Origin: Carallia brachiata
Lineage: Eukaryota; Streptophyta; Magnoliopsida; Malpighiales; Rhizophoraceae
Direction: 5' to 3'
Assembly: GCA_021464245.1 (NCBI GenBank)
Contig: JADCRB010000037.1
Span: 3,240,056-3,304,055, forward strand
DNA length: 64,000 nt
Below the pieces are notes generated by a model. It made no database searches, had not been told where the DNA came from, and saw only the letters and a list, made by a program, of their open reading frames with translations. Each line of letters starts with the position of its first letter. The stretch's first letter is position 1. The translations under genes were made by a program, and so were the position numbers. This document shows, piece after piece, positions 48,169 to 58,096 of the stretch.

Positions 48169-51100
48169 ATGCCGCCGAAGCAGGCCTCAAAAGTCGATTT
48201 AGCGAAGAAGCAGAAGATCGTAGAAGACAAGACCTTCGGTCTCAAGAACAAGAACAAGAGCAAAAACGTACAAAAATATGTGCAGAACCTCAAGCAATCC
48301 GTCCAGCCCAAGCCCGACCCGACTAAAACTGCAGCTAAGGTTCGATTCCCCCCACCCCCCCCCCCTCCGCCTCATTTATTTTTAATAATTCTTTGTGTCT
48401 GGTTGTTTTCTGTCTGTTTGTTCACGTCGATCTATTCTATTATCAGCTCAATAGATAGTTATTTTGTATGCTGATTGAATCCCGGAGTTAGAATTCTTAT
48501 TCGATTAAACTCTTAATTATTGTCAAAAACGAAATACGTTTTGGGTTTGTTCGATTGCTGATTATTATAATGTTTAATTTGAATTGTTTGTGTCTTGAAA
48601 GCAGAAAAAGAAAGAGGAAGAGAAAGCCAAAGAGAAGGAGCTAAATGACTTGTTCAAGGTGGCTGTTAGCCAGCCCAAAGTTCCTGTTGGTAATTTTCTC
48701 TCTGTTTTTGAGAATAGGATCACCGAGGGTTTCGTGCTTGGAGGTTTTGTTGTGCGTATATGTTGGTTGAGTCTGTGTTACAAAGTTAGTGGTGTGTGTG
48801 GTCAGGTGTTGATCCGAAGTCGATTCTATGTGAGTTCTTTAAAGTGGGGCAGTGCGCGAAAGGGTTCAAGTGCAAGTTCTCGCATGATTTGAATGTTCAG
48901 AGGAAAGGCGAAAAGATTGATATTTACAGTGATCAGCGTGACCAAGGTTGTTCCATGAAACTTTCTCTGGTTTTTGTTGTTTTCATGCAATTATGGTGTC
49001 CATCAGATTGTATTTGCTGGGCTCTTACGTGTGTCTTGCTTTCTTAATTTAGAAACAATGGAGGATTGGGATCAAGAGACTTTGGAGCAGGTTGTGGAGT
49101 CAAAGAAAACAGAGTATAATCAGAACAAACCAACTGACATTGTAAGTCTTCTCTCTTTTTACCAAAGAGAAAATGTCAAGTATGTTTATAGAGAACCAAT
49201 CTGCAACCCATCTCTTATTCTTATTCACTGTGAAAATTTGCACATATGAATTTGACATCAAATGCTGTTCATGGATATAAGCTCTTTGTTGATGGTTGGA
49301 GCCTCTAAATAAATGCTAGCTGCCTATAAAGAGTCTTGCATGTTTTTGTTAGGAACTGAGATTTTAATATTGTAAGAGCTTCCATATCATTATTGTCCAT
49401 GTACTTGGAGTAATGTTATTTTGTTTGTTCTGGTTCCTTGCACCATATCTGGTGGGTGGCTAAAACATTATTTACTCTCATTTTGGAAGAGGGATATGCT
49501 CCAGTAAATGTAAAATTGTAACGCCTAGATGGACTTGAAGAGATGATATGTGGAATTAGACAGTGTTTAAATGTAATCAAGAGAGAATTATCTTCATTGT
49601 TGCACCTGCATATAGGAGCATAAGCAAAGTGTTGCTTATTCTTGCATGCACATTGATGCAGAAGCATACCTTCAAAGTACTGCATGCACAAAAGGCGCAT
49701 ACCTTCAAAGTACTGCATGCACAAAAGGCGCCTAGTTTATCATGGAGGGAAAAAATGTTTGTTTTTTATGGTTTACCTTGAGTTCATGGCTATTATTTTT
49801 CCTGAAATGACAAATAGAAGCTCTCATGCCTTGTTGAACAATTTGCATATGGTTCTCTTTGTGACCTTTTCGTCGATGTGTGAAGGTATGCAAGTACTTC
49901 CTGGATGCTGTAGAGAAGAAACAGTATGGGTGGTTTTGGGTATGCCCAAATGGTGGTAAAAATTGCCACTATCGGCATGCTCTTCCGCCAGGATACGTTT
50001 TAAAATCTCAGATGAAGGCCTTGTTAGAGGAAGAAACTGAAAAGACACCCATTGAGGAGGAGATTGAAAATCAGGTAATAATAGAATTTTGCTGTGATCC
50101 TTACTTCTATCACTAAATTTTTTTGTCACTAAATAGCTTCTATTGGTTTTAGCGTGCCAAATTAACAACTTCAACCCCTATGACTCCTGAGTTGTTCATG
50201 CAATGGAAGAAGAAAAAGATTGAAGAAAGAGATGACGGTTTGGCTGCACAAAAGGCAGAAAGGGCCAAGAATGATCGCATGAGGTAAAAACCCCCCTTCT
50301 CCTCCTTTCCCCTTTTGTCTGCATGAGGGCATTCTGTCATGCACCTGCACATTTGTGAATGTCTGTATCAACGTCCCATTGCATAGATGCTCTTTGCTAA
50401 ATGTGTCGTCTCACCACTTTTCAGCGGCCGTGAGCTATTTCTATTGGATTCTAGTGTATTTGTGGATGATGCGGAGGCATATGAGAAATATGACAGAGAG
50501 GAAGAATCTGATGTTACTGAGAAAAAGGTGAGTCTTTCAATTGTTTCATGAATAGCAAAGTGCAAAACATCGTTATGCACTTTTTCAATTTACTTGGGTG
50601 ATGTTCAAGTGCAAGTAATTATGTTGTAGGATCAATGATTTCTCATTGAGCTTTGTTAGTCTGACCCTCCGACTGTCTTTCACTCATAATGCTTTCTCTC
50701 AAAGCCCCCTTTTCAACCCAATATCTACCCGCTAGTGTTTTTTTGGGGGTTGGGGGGGGTGTTTTGGGTTTTTTTTTTGGGGGGGGGGGTTTGTGGGGTG
50801 AGGGGGGAAGGACAAAGAAGTACGCCATAGTTGTTTTTTTTTGGGTTGTTTCATAATTTATTATGGTGCTTATGAAAACTGCTTTGTGTCATCAGATGGT
50901 CTGCCAGTGTCAGGTAGATTCGCTGGTCTAAGAGTTTCGCCTTGTATGGAGTCTGTTTGATTGCATTGCTATTCAAGATGTTTGTCTTTTTTAAAATTAA
51001 ATAGATAACAAAAGTTAGTGGATCTATGAAGGCATTATTTGTACTAGGCTCTGTGACTGTACGGTCTTGATTTTTTTTCCTGGTAAGGAAATTTCTAGTC

Positions 51101-51380
51101 TTCTTGAACTCTGGAATTTGTTCAAACTTTTGCATTTGGATAAGTAGTCCATAAAACCGTACTTGCTTTTATTCCTGAATGACAGGACAATGCCGATTCT
51201 GCTGCTGACGGACCAAGTAGTTCAGCAACAGCTGATGGAAATGCTGAAGATCAGCCAGATGAGGATGATGCCAATGTTGAGGATGATGATGATGAGCTGG
51301 ACATGGATGAATTGAATGAGCTGGAAGCAAGCTTAGCGAAAACATCAATTCAAATTCAGGAGCCGAGCATTGGCAATTAA
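48169..51380 (+). CDS. CCCH zinc-finger protein, DFRP1/ZC3H15 family
   Basis: Homologue of DRG family regulatory protein 1, which in other eukaryotes binds and stabilises the translation-associated GTPase DRG1. Exons: 48169-48339, 48605-48689, 48806-48946, 49053-49141, 49886-50074, 50153-50283, 50425-50527, 51186-51380, giving 367 aa. The N-terminus MPPKQ followed by a Lys-rich coil is typical of the family. First zinc finger: C-x7-C-x5-C-x3-H ([19 protein letters not shown]). Second: the long-spaced C-x17-C-x6-C-x3-H form ending [12 protein letters not shown], characteristic of this family. Next comes the conserved [12 protein letters not shown] block, then GRELF and a very acidic Asp/Glu tail, all diagnostic. 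It is divergently paired with the PPR gene. Confidence 0.94.
49664..49729. repeat. Perfect 33-bp tandem duplication in CCCH intron 4
   Basis: The unit GCATACCTTCAAAGTACTGC plus ATGCACAAAAGGC occurs at 49664-49696 and again at 49697-49729 without a mismatch. The identity points to a very recent duplication. The copy number is likely to vary between individuals. Confidence 0.95.
50738..50806 (+). other. G-rich tract with long G runs in CCCH intron 7
   Basis: Several runs of 5 to 11 G separated by T runs, on the coding strand of an intron. It fits the G3+N1-7 pattern for a G-quadruplex in the pre-mRNA and in DNA. Such homopolymers are also the sites where assemblies most often err, so the exact length is doubtful. 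Confidence 0.6.
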
Positions 51381-52559
51381 TGATTGAGAGGCAGAGTCTG
51401 CAGTCTGCATGCCTTTTAAAATGTTGACTCCATGCTCCTGATGTGGAAGTATGGCTCTCACATGACCCCTTGTCTGGGTCGCTAGATGGTTCCGAGTGAA
51501 GTATGTTTGAAGTCCCGAGCCTTCCATTTTTACGGCATTACCTGATAGCATGTTCTCTGATATTGTGGATATTAACTTCAGTCTGTTCGGTCTGCCTCAA
51601 AGTTTTGCAGTCTTTGGCTTCTGCAAATTGTTTTCAGCTCTGGTACCAAGGTTCTTGGTCAATAATATTAGCCACAACCAACATGAAACTGAGCGTGGTT
51701 GGTAATTTTGTTGAGTACGAAGTTTATCCTGTTGGGATCATATGATTTATTTGGAGAACTGGTATGGATGACAGTTTGTTGTTTTGCTTTTTGCAAACCA
51801 TTCATAGATGCCCACAACTTCCATTAGACGCTCAAAACTCCACTCTTCAACGGCTAAAAACGGCAGTAATTTATACGTGAAAAGATGAACCCAGTTCTCG
51901 CTCTGGAAGATCACAATCAAGAGCCTTGTGTAGGAATTGGCTGTGTGGAGAGATGAACCTGGAAATGATACGCTCTTCATGAGACAGGTGTTACTACAAC
52001 TTTTTCGATCTATCATTAAAATGTGACTTTAAAGTCTATGTCAGAAATTTCATCCCCGAAATTTCTGCGAACAATAACCGCCGTGGTGGAACTCGGCAGT
52101 TGCCCACCTAGTGGAAGCATATAAGGTCCGCCTTCACATATTAGTCACTTGAAGCATCATAAAATTGTGTCATCTAAACTTATATGATACTTCTTCTTCT
52201 ACGGATAGCTGTAGTAGGACATGGCCTTTTATTCCAACGATTTTTGTTCGTATAAGAATAAAACTACATAAGTATATATAAATAGTAATACATTTTCATT
52301 CGATAATATCTGATTTTTTTTGTCATAAATTTAATTATTTAAAATTCATATTTTCTTATTCCTTGTTTGAAGTTACTGTTCTAACAAAGAAAGGTTTTTC
52401 CTCGTGAAACATGCCAAATTACCAAGCGCTACGGACCCCTTTGGAAAAGTTCGTTATCTGGTTCCTGAACCCTCTCAAAAAGCCATTCAAAGATATCAGT
52501 TTGGCAGAAGGCCAAGCTTCGAAAGGTGAGGGCACAAAAAGCAAGGAACTGACCCACAC
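51381..52559. other. CCCH 3'UTR and intergenic DNA
   Basis: No coding exon. The first few hundred bases should be CCCH 3'UTR. The sequence becomes unique spacer until the 2.77-kb tandem duplication starts at 52560. Confidence 0.5.
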
Positions 52560-53628
52560 GAATTGTTTGCGCGGTTAAAGGGGGAGAATCCGGAAATTTT
52601 CGTGCCCCACTTGTCGCCACGGTGTTGTACCATAATATGGACGAGATCTACAAAGGTCTGTACCACATGGATCTTTTATTCTTCTTTATTTTAGTCCTCT
52701 CCGTACAAGTCATGTGCCCCATTTTACAAGGTAATCCTGAACTGCTTGGGAACAGAGCATTTGGCATTTCCTTCTATGTTAAGCAAACCAAATTGAGCGA
52801 AAAAATAAAAATCTATACCGCCAATTTACAGATGGTAAATACTTCAATGTAGGTCTCAGTACTTGGCAATGGGAATGAAATGTTGAAGTTAAAAATTTTG
52901 GTAATTACAATGAAAGATCTTAGTGCTCATGGCAAGCGCTGCATTTTTAATGTCAAATGGCCTAGAATAGCAGCTAAAACATCAAACGCAGAGAGACAGA
53001 CAGAAAGAGAGAGAACAGAACAGAACAGAACACACACAGCTGAAGCCAGCGAACTTCCGCGCAATGCGGGGGAAGTTGGTATCTGGTTGAACGGAATCTA
53101 AGATTCCCAATTAGCATCTCCTGCATATCCGATCCGTCCTTTAGCTGTTCAATGAGACTGCAACGCTGGAGTATACCCTGCTTTCTTTCTGCCCAGCTCT
53201 TCTCTTTCTACCTTTGAAGCAGACGGCCGCCGCTATCGCCTTGAAAAGCGTGGATATTATCTTCACTTTAATTTGGCCTCTCTTCGGAGGAAGCCTAGCC
53301 CTCTTATTTTGTGGGGTTTCGGCTGCTTCATCATGTTTGAAGGCCATGGCTGCTTGATCCGTGGAGGGAAACAAAAGCAGGCAATTGGGTACTATTTGCT
53401 TGGGTTTGTTTCTTAGTGGAAATGGGAAATTGTAAAGAAGAAAGCAATTTATAAGTGTTAGTAAGTGACAACATCAATGCAGAAGAGATACTAATGATAG
53501 GAGTATATAAAAGTTGGTGCTGCTTGGGTGTCTAAGAACTTTCGCAATAAAGAAGTCTAAAGTGACCCAGAAAGTGGGAAACATTGAGTCCTCGAGTGGA
53601 CCCTTCATGCAGTTCCTATTTCTCCAAT

Positions 53629-53838
53629 GTGTCTCGCGTACCATACAAAAATTTGTAAAACCATATTACAACAATTAGTATATTTTATACAATTGTTATG
53701 AAAAAAATGTGAATAAAAAAAATAATAATATTTTTTCGTTCTACATTTTATTATTGTAATTACACAAAATACACTACTCGTTACAATTTAAATACCATCT
53801 AGATAATTTTTTGTATGAACATCAACATTTTCCGCTAA
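53629..53838. mobile_element. Foldback MITE, family copy C, only in duplication copy 1
   Basis: The sequence between CTATTTCTCCAAT and TATGTTCTGTTG in copy 1 is about 210 bases longer than the matching place near 56530 in copy 2. The inserted DNA is an inverted repeat: left CCATACAAAAATTTGTA..., right on the minus strand TCATACAAAAAATTATC.... Both arms then read ...TGTAA/TTACAA...TATATTTTxT.... It shares blocks with copy A at 32876. It has no ORF. Confidence 0.75.
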
Positions 53839-54243
53839 ATATATGTTCTGTTGAATTACTCAATTATTTGACAAATTCTGGCGAAGACACAGGGTCCACC
53901 GCACGTTTAGCTTATTGAGAGTAGGTAAACTTGATTCTCAAGAAAACAACTAGACAATCTATGACATTTAAACTACAAAAACTTGACATTTTCAAAATAT
54001 GCTAGTGACTGCAGAACTTTTCAACGTTGGTTTCAATTCGATTACACAGACATCTATGTATAAGTTACTTGCGATGGTTGATTGCCCGTGAAGCTGAGTC
54101 AAGCTCCGCGTTCCTTGTTGACAGACAAGGTTAAAAAGGTCTCTGCCGTGTTAGGGACAAAGGCCCCAATTTCTGTGTTGTACTGTTAATGTCCCCCAGT
54201 GAAAAAGACCTCGCAATAGTTTTTGTACCCGGACAAGAAAACA

Positions 54244-54291
54244 TGCCTAAAAGCAGTCTAATTGCAGTGCCTAAAAGCAGTCTAATTGCAG
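54244..54291. repeat. 24-bp tandem duplication specific to copy 1
   Basis: TGCCTAAAAGCAGTCTAATT plus GCAG occurs twice in a row at 54244-54267 and 54268-54291. The matching site in copy 2 (about 56944) has the unit once. Confidence 0.95.
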
Positions 54292-55049
54292 TGAAGGAAA
54301 AAGAAAAAGTGGATACATAGTGGAATTGGAACATTCTTGGAGCAGCACAATGACTAGGTCGTGCCTGAAGAACAAGTCTTATTGCTGGGTTCACATTGAC
54401 TGCAAGATTGATGGCGATCTTATTGATGTATGTTGGTTATAAAGCATCAAACTGGACCCGTTGCCCGTGTCAACTACACCCAATGACACAGGCAGACCTG
54501 CAGGTGAAGGCCAATTTTCAAATTAATCGTCAATGCGGGCATCTCCAGCAAATTTTCCTGTCAACATTGGTGCTACGGCTCTTCGTAGCAATGGCTGGCT
54601 GCACTTGCTATGAAGATGCATTTCCAATATTTCTAAGAAAAAAAAAAAGTGCAAAAGAGGAACTTTGGGATGCCCAAGAGACAAAACAGAGTACCATAGG
54701 CAAACACTTAAACCCCGTTTCCATCAAAAATTGTCAAAATGAATTCTTGGTAGGGAATGGTTGACCGTGTTGAAAATCCAAAATGATAGTACTAATAAAA
54801 CACACGTCTGCAAGGAATCTCTATAATTACACTGCGACTTGGTGGTAATGGATCATATCTGAATCGCCACTAGAGATCAAAAAACAAATTTCATTACAAC
54901 CAATCCTCGATGTCACTGCAACCAATTACAGTATTGGAGATTTGCTTCAATTAACCAAAAAGCAGCAGCACAGATGGTAAACTGTATTTACTTGCAAATT
55001 TACAATCCCATGCCCCTATAATCATTTCGTTCAAGACTCCTTCAAGGTT

Positions 55050-55282
55050 CTACACCCCTGGGGGAGCTTCTGGGACAGTGACAAATCGTGGGCTGGTCCA
55101 TAACATGAGGTTTGACACCTCTGTTCTCTTGATGGGATCTACTTCTTCGGAAAGTGGGTAATTTGAGCTCCTGGGATTCCAACTCACATACTTGTTGGGA
55201 GAGAACTGTGAGAAGAGGGTCTTCTTCCCTTGCTTCTTGAAGTTCGACCAGGCCTTGTCCCAGTCGGTCGAAACCTTGTCAC
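55050..55282 (-). pseudogene. Duplicated terminal exon lacking its membrane segment
   Basis: Copy of exon 2 of the gene at 57778-59722. The splice acceptor (CATCTCAG before GTGACAAGG) is intact, and the frame stays open from 55280 to a TAG at 55052-55050, 76 codons. The first 64 codons match the parent exon with few changes (DKVSTDWDKAWSNFKKQ, PLSEEVDPIKRTE, LMLWTSP). A deletion of about 75 bases then removes the hydrophobic segment and parental stop, replacing them with a new tail (RFVTVPEAPPGV). It has no exon 1 of its own, but on the minus strand it lies downstream of the parent gene, so it could serve as an alternative last exon. Either a dead copy or an alternative 3' exon. Confidence 0.75.
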
Positions 55283-55334
55283 CTGAGATGAGTAAAATTA
55301 ACCAGTGTTGGCATGAGATCTCATTCTTGAAGCA

Positions 55335-58096
55335 GAATTGTTTGCACGATTAAAGGGGGTGAACCCGCAAATTTTCATGCCCCACTTGTCGCCACGGTGT
55401 TGTACCACAATGTGAACAAGATCTAAAAAGGTCTATACCACATGGATCTTCTTTCCCTTTTATTTTAGTCCTCTCCGTACAAATCATGTGCCCATTCTAG
55501 AAGCTGATCTTGAATTGCTCAGGAACAGAGCGTTTGGCATTTCATTCAAAGTTCGCCACCATACCAAATTGAGTGAAAACAAGAAATATTAACCGCCAAT
55601 TTAGAGATGATAAACTCTAATGTAGGTCTTTGTACCATTGGCAATGACAATGAAATCTTAAAGTTAAAAATTTTGGTAATGAAGAAAAATTAAAAAATGG
55701 ATTTGTTTAGTGTGCGATCGTAAGTTAATTATACTAACAAAAAAACGTGAATGAAGTTAGCAAGCATTTGAGAATGAAAGATGTTAGTTCTCATAGCAAG
55801 CGCTTTATTTTGTAATGTCAAATGGCTTAGAATAGCAGCTAAAACATCAAACGCAGAGAGACAGAGAGAGAGTACATGAGTGGATAATGATTGTAAACAT
55901 GCATAGGAGAGTATCAAAGCCTCGTATCCAGCTTGTGTTTTGCGAAAGCCAGCGAACTTCCAGGCAATATGGGGGAAGTTGGTATCTGGTTGAACAGAAT
56001 CTGAGATTCCCATTTGCATATCCTACACATCCGATCCGTCCTTTACCTGTTCAATGAGACTGCAACACCGGAGTATACCCTGGTTTCTTTCTGGCCAGCT
56101 CTACTCTTTCTACCTTTGAAGCAGACGGCTGCCGCTATGGCCTCGACAAGCATGGATATTATCTTCCCTTTAATCTGGCCTCTCTTTGGAGGAAGCCTAG
56201 CTCTCTTATTTTGTGGGGTTTCGGCTGTTTCATCATGTTTGAAGGCCATGGCTGCCCGATCCATGGAGGGGAAAAAAAGCAAGCAAATGGGTACTATTTG
56301 TTTGGGTTTGTTTCTTACTGGAAATGGGAAATTGTAACGAAGAAAGCAATTTATGAAATACTAGTAAGTGACAACATCAGTGCAGAAGAGAAACTGATGT
56401 TGGGAGTATATATATAATGTAGGTGTTGCTTGGGTCACAAGAACTTTGGTATTAAAGAAGACTAAAGTGACCCAGAAAGTGGAAAACATTGAGTCCTCGA
56501 GTGGACCCCTTTCGCAGTTCACATTTCTCCAATTATATGTTCTGTCGAATTACTCAAATATTTGACAATTGCTGGCAAAGACCGAGGGCCCACCTCACGT
56601 TTAGCTTATTGAGAGTCGGTAATCTTGATTCTCAAGAAAACAACTAGCTAATCTATATGTTTAAGTGATGGAAACTACTAAAATTTGACACTTTCAAAAT
56701 ATGCTAGTGACCGCAGAACTTGCCAACGTTGGTTTCAATTCGATTGCACAAATATCTATGTATAAGTTACTTGCGATGGTTGATTGCCTTTGAAACTGAG
56801 TCAAGCTCCATGTTCCTTGTTGATAGACAAGGTTAAAAAGGTCTCTGCCGTGCAAAGGATAAAGGCCCCAATTTCTGTGTTGTAATGTTAATGTCCCCGG
56901 TGAAAGAGACCCGAAACGTATTTTGTAGTCGGAAGAGAAAACATGCCTAAAAGCTGTCTAATTGTCGTGAAGGAAACAGAAAAAGTGGATACATAGTGGA
57001 ATTGGAACACGCTTGGAGCAGCATAATGACTAGGTCGTGCCTGAAGAACAAGTCTTATGGCTGGGTTCACATTGACCGCAAGATTGATGGCAATCTTATT
57101 GATGTATGTGGGTTATGAAGCATCGAGCTGGACACGTTGCCCGTGTCAACTACTGCCAATTACACAGGCAGACCTGCAGGTGAAGGCCAATTTTCAAATT
57201 AATCGTCAATGCGGGCATCTCCAGCAAATTTTCCTGTCAATATTGGTGATATGGCTCTTCATAGCAATGGCTAGCTGCACTTGCCATGAAGATGCATTTC
57301 CAATATTTCTAAGGGAAAAAAAAAAGTGCAAAAGAGGAACTTTGGGATGCCCAAGAGACAAAACAGAGTACTATCAGCAAACACTTAAAACTCGCTTCCA
57401 TCAAAATTGTCAAAATGAATTCTTGGTTGGTAATGGTTTGGCAAGTTGAAAATCCAAAAATAATAATATTAAATAATGAATAAAAAAACACGATTGCAGG
57501 GAACCTCTGTGCTTACAATGCAACTTGGTGGTAATGTATCATATCTGCATCGCCACTAGAGATCAAAAAACAAATTTCATTACAACCAATCCTTGATGTC
57601 AATGCAACCAATTACAGTATTGAAGATTTGCTTCAATTAAACAAAAAGCAGCACAGATGGTAGCTGTATTTACTACAAATTTACAATCCCATCCCCCTAT
57701 AATCATTTCTTTGAAGACTCCTTCAAGCTTCTATGCCCCTACCGAAGCTTCTGGGATAGCGACAAAACCTAAGCGAATCACTTAACTGGTGCAAGAATGG
57801 TATAAACCAAAAGAAATGTGACTATGATAATGGCTCCCACAAGAGTAAATTGTGGGCTGGTCCATAACATGAGGTTTGACCTCTCTGTTCTCTTGATGGG
57901 ATCTACTTCTTCAGAAAGTGGGTAATTTGAGCTCCTAGGATTCCAACTCACATACTTGTTTGGAGAGAACCGAGAGAAGAGGGTCTTTTTCCCTTGCTTC
58001 TTGAAGTTTGACCAGGCCTTGTCCCAATCGGTCGAAACCTTGTCACCTGAGATAAGTAAATTAACCAGTGTTGGCATGAGATCTCATTCTTGAGGT
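55335..58096. repeat. 2.77-kb tandem segmental duplication, copy 2
   Basis: Partner of 52560-55334, beginning at GAATTGTTTGC (55335) directly after copy 1 ends. Homology runs to GAGATCTCATTCTTGA near 58094. The right end contains the functional terminal exon 58046-57778. Because the unit contains only the last exon and 3' flank of that gene, the duplication broke within its intron. Confidence 0.92.
56137..56337 (+). other. Small hydrophobic ORF inside the duplication (uncertain)
   Basis: A 66-codon frame with a hydrophobic stretch (IIFPLIWPLFGGSLALLFCG) and a basic tail. The matching frame in copy 1 keeps the hydrophobic block but has lost the start codon and gained a TGA after KAMAA. A minus-strand frame across the same DNA (56282-56043 and 53374-53141, 79 and 77 codons) stays open in both copies. 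I recognise neither frame, and cannot tell whether either is translated. Confidence 0.25.

Larger units (their letters stand above)
52560..55334. repeat. 2.77-kb tandem segmental duplication, copy 1
   Basis: Aligns along its whole length with 55335-58096 in the same orientation. Both start GAATTGTTTGC and run through the same landmarks: GTGTTGTACCA, CTCTTATTTTGTGGGGTTTC, GTCAATGCGGGCATCTCCAG and the terminal exon ending GAGATCTCATTCTTGA. Copy 1 differs by a foldback element at 53629-53838, a 24-bp tandem repeat at 54244-54291 and a deletion of about 75 bases inside its terminal exon. Copy 2 is the one attached to the intact gene. Confidence 0.92.
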
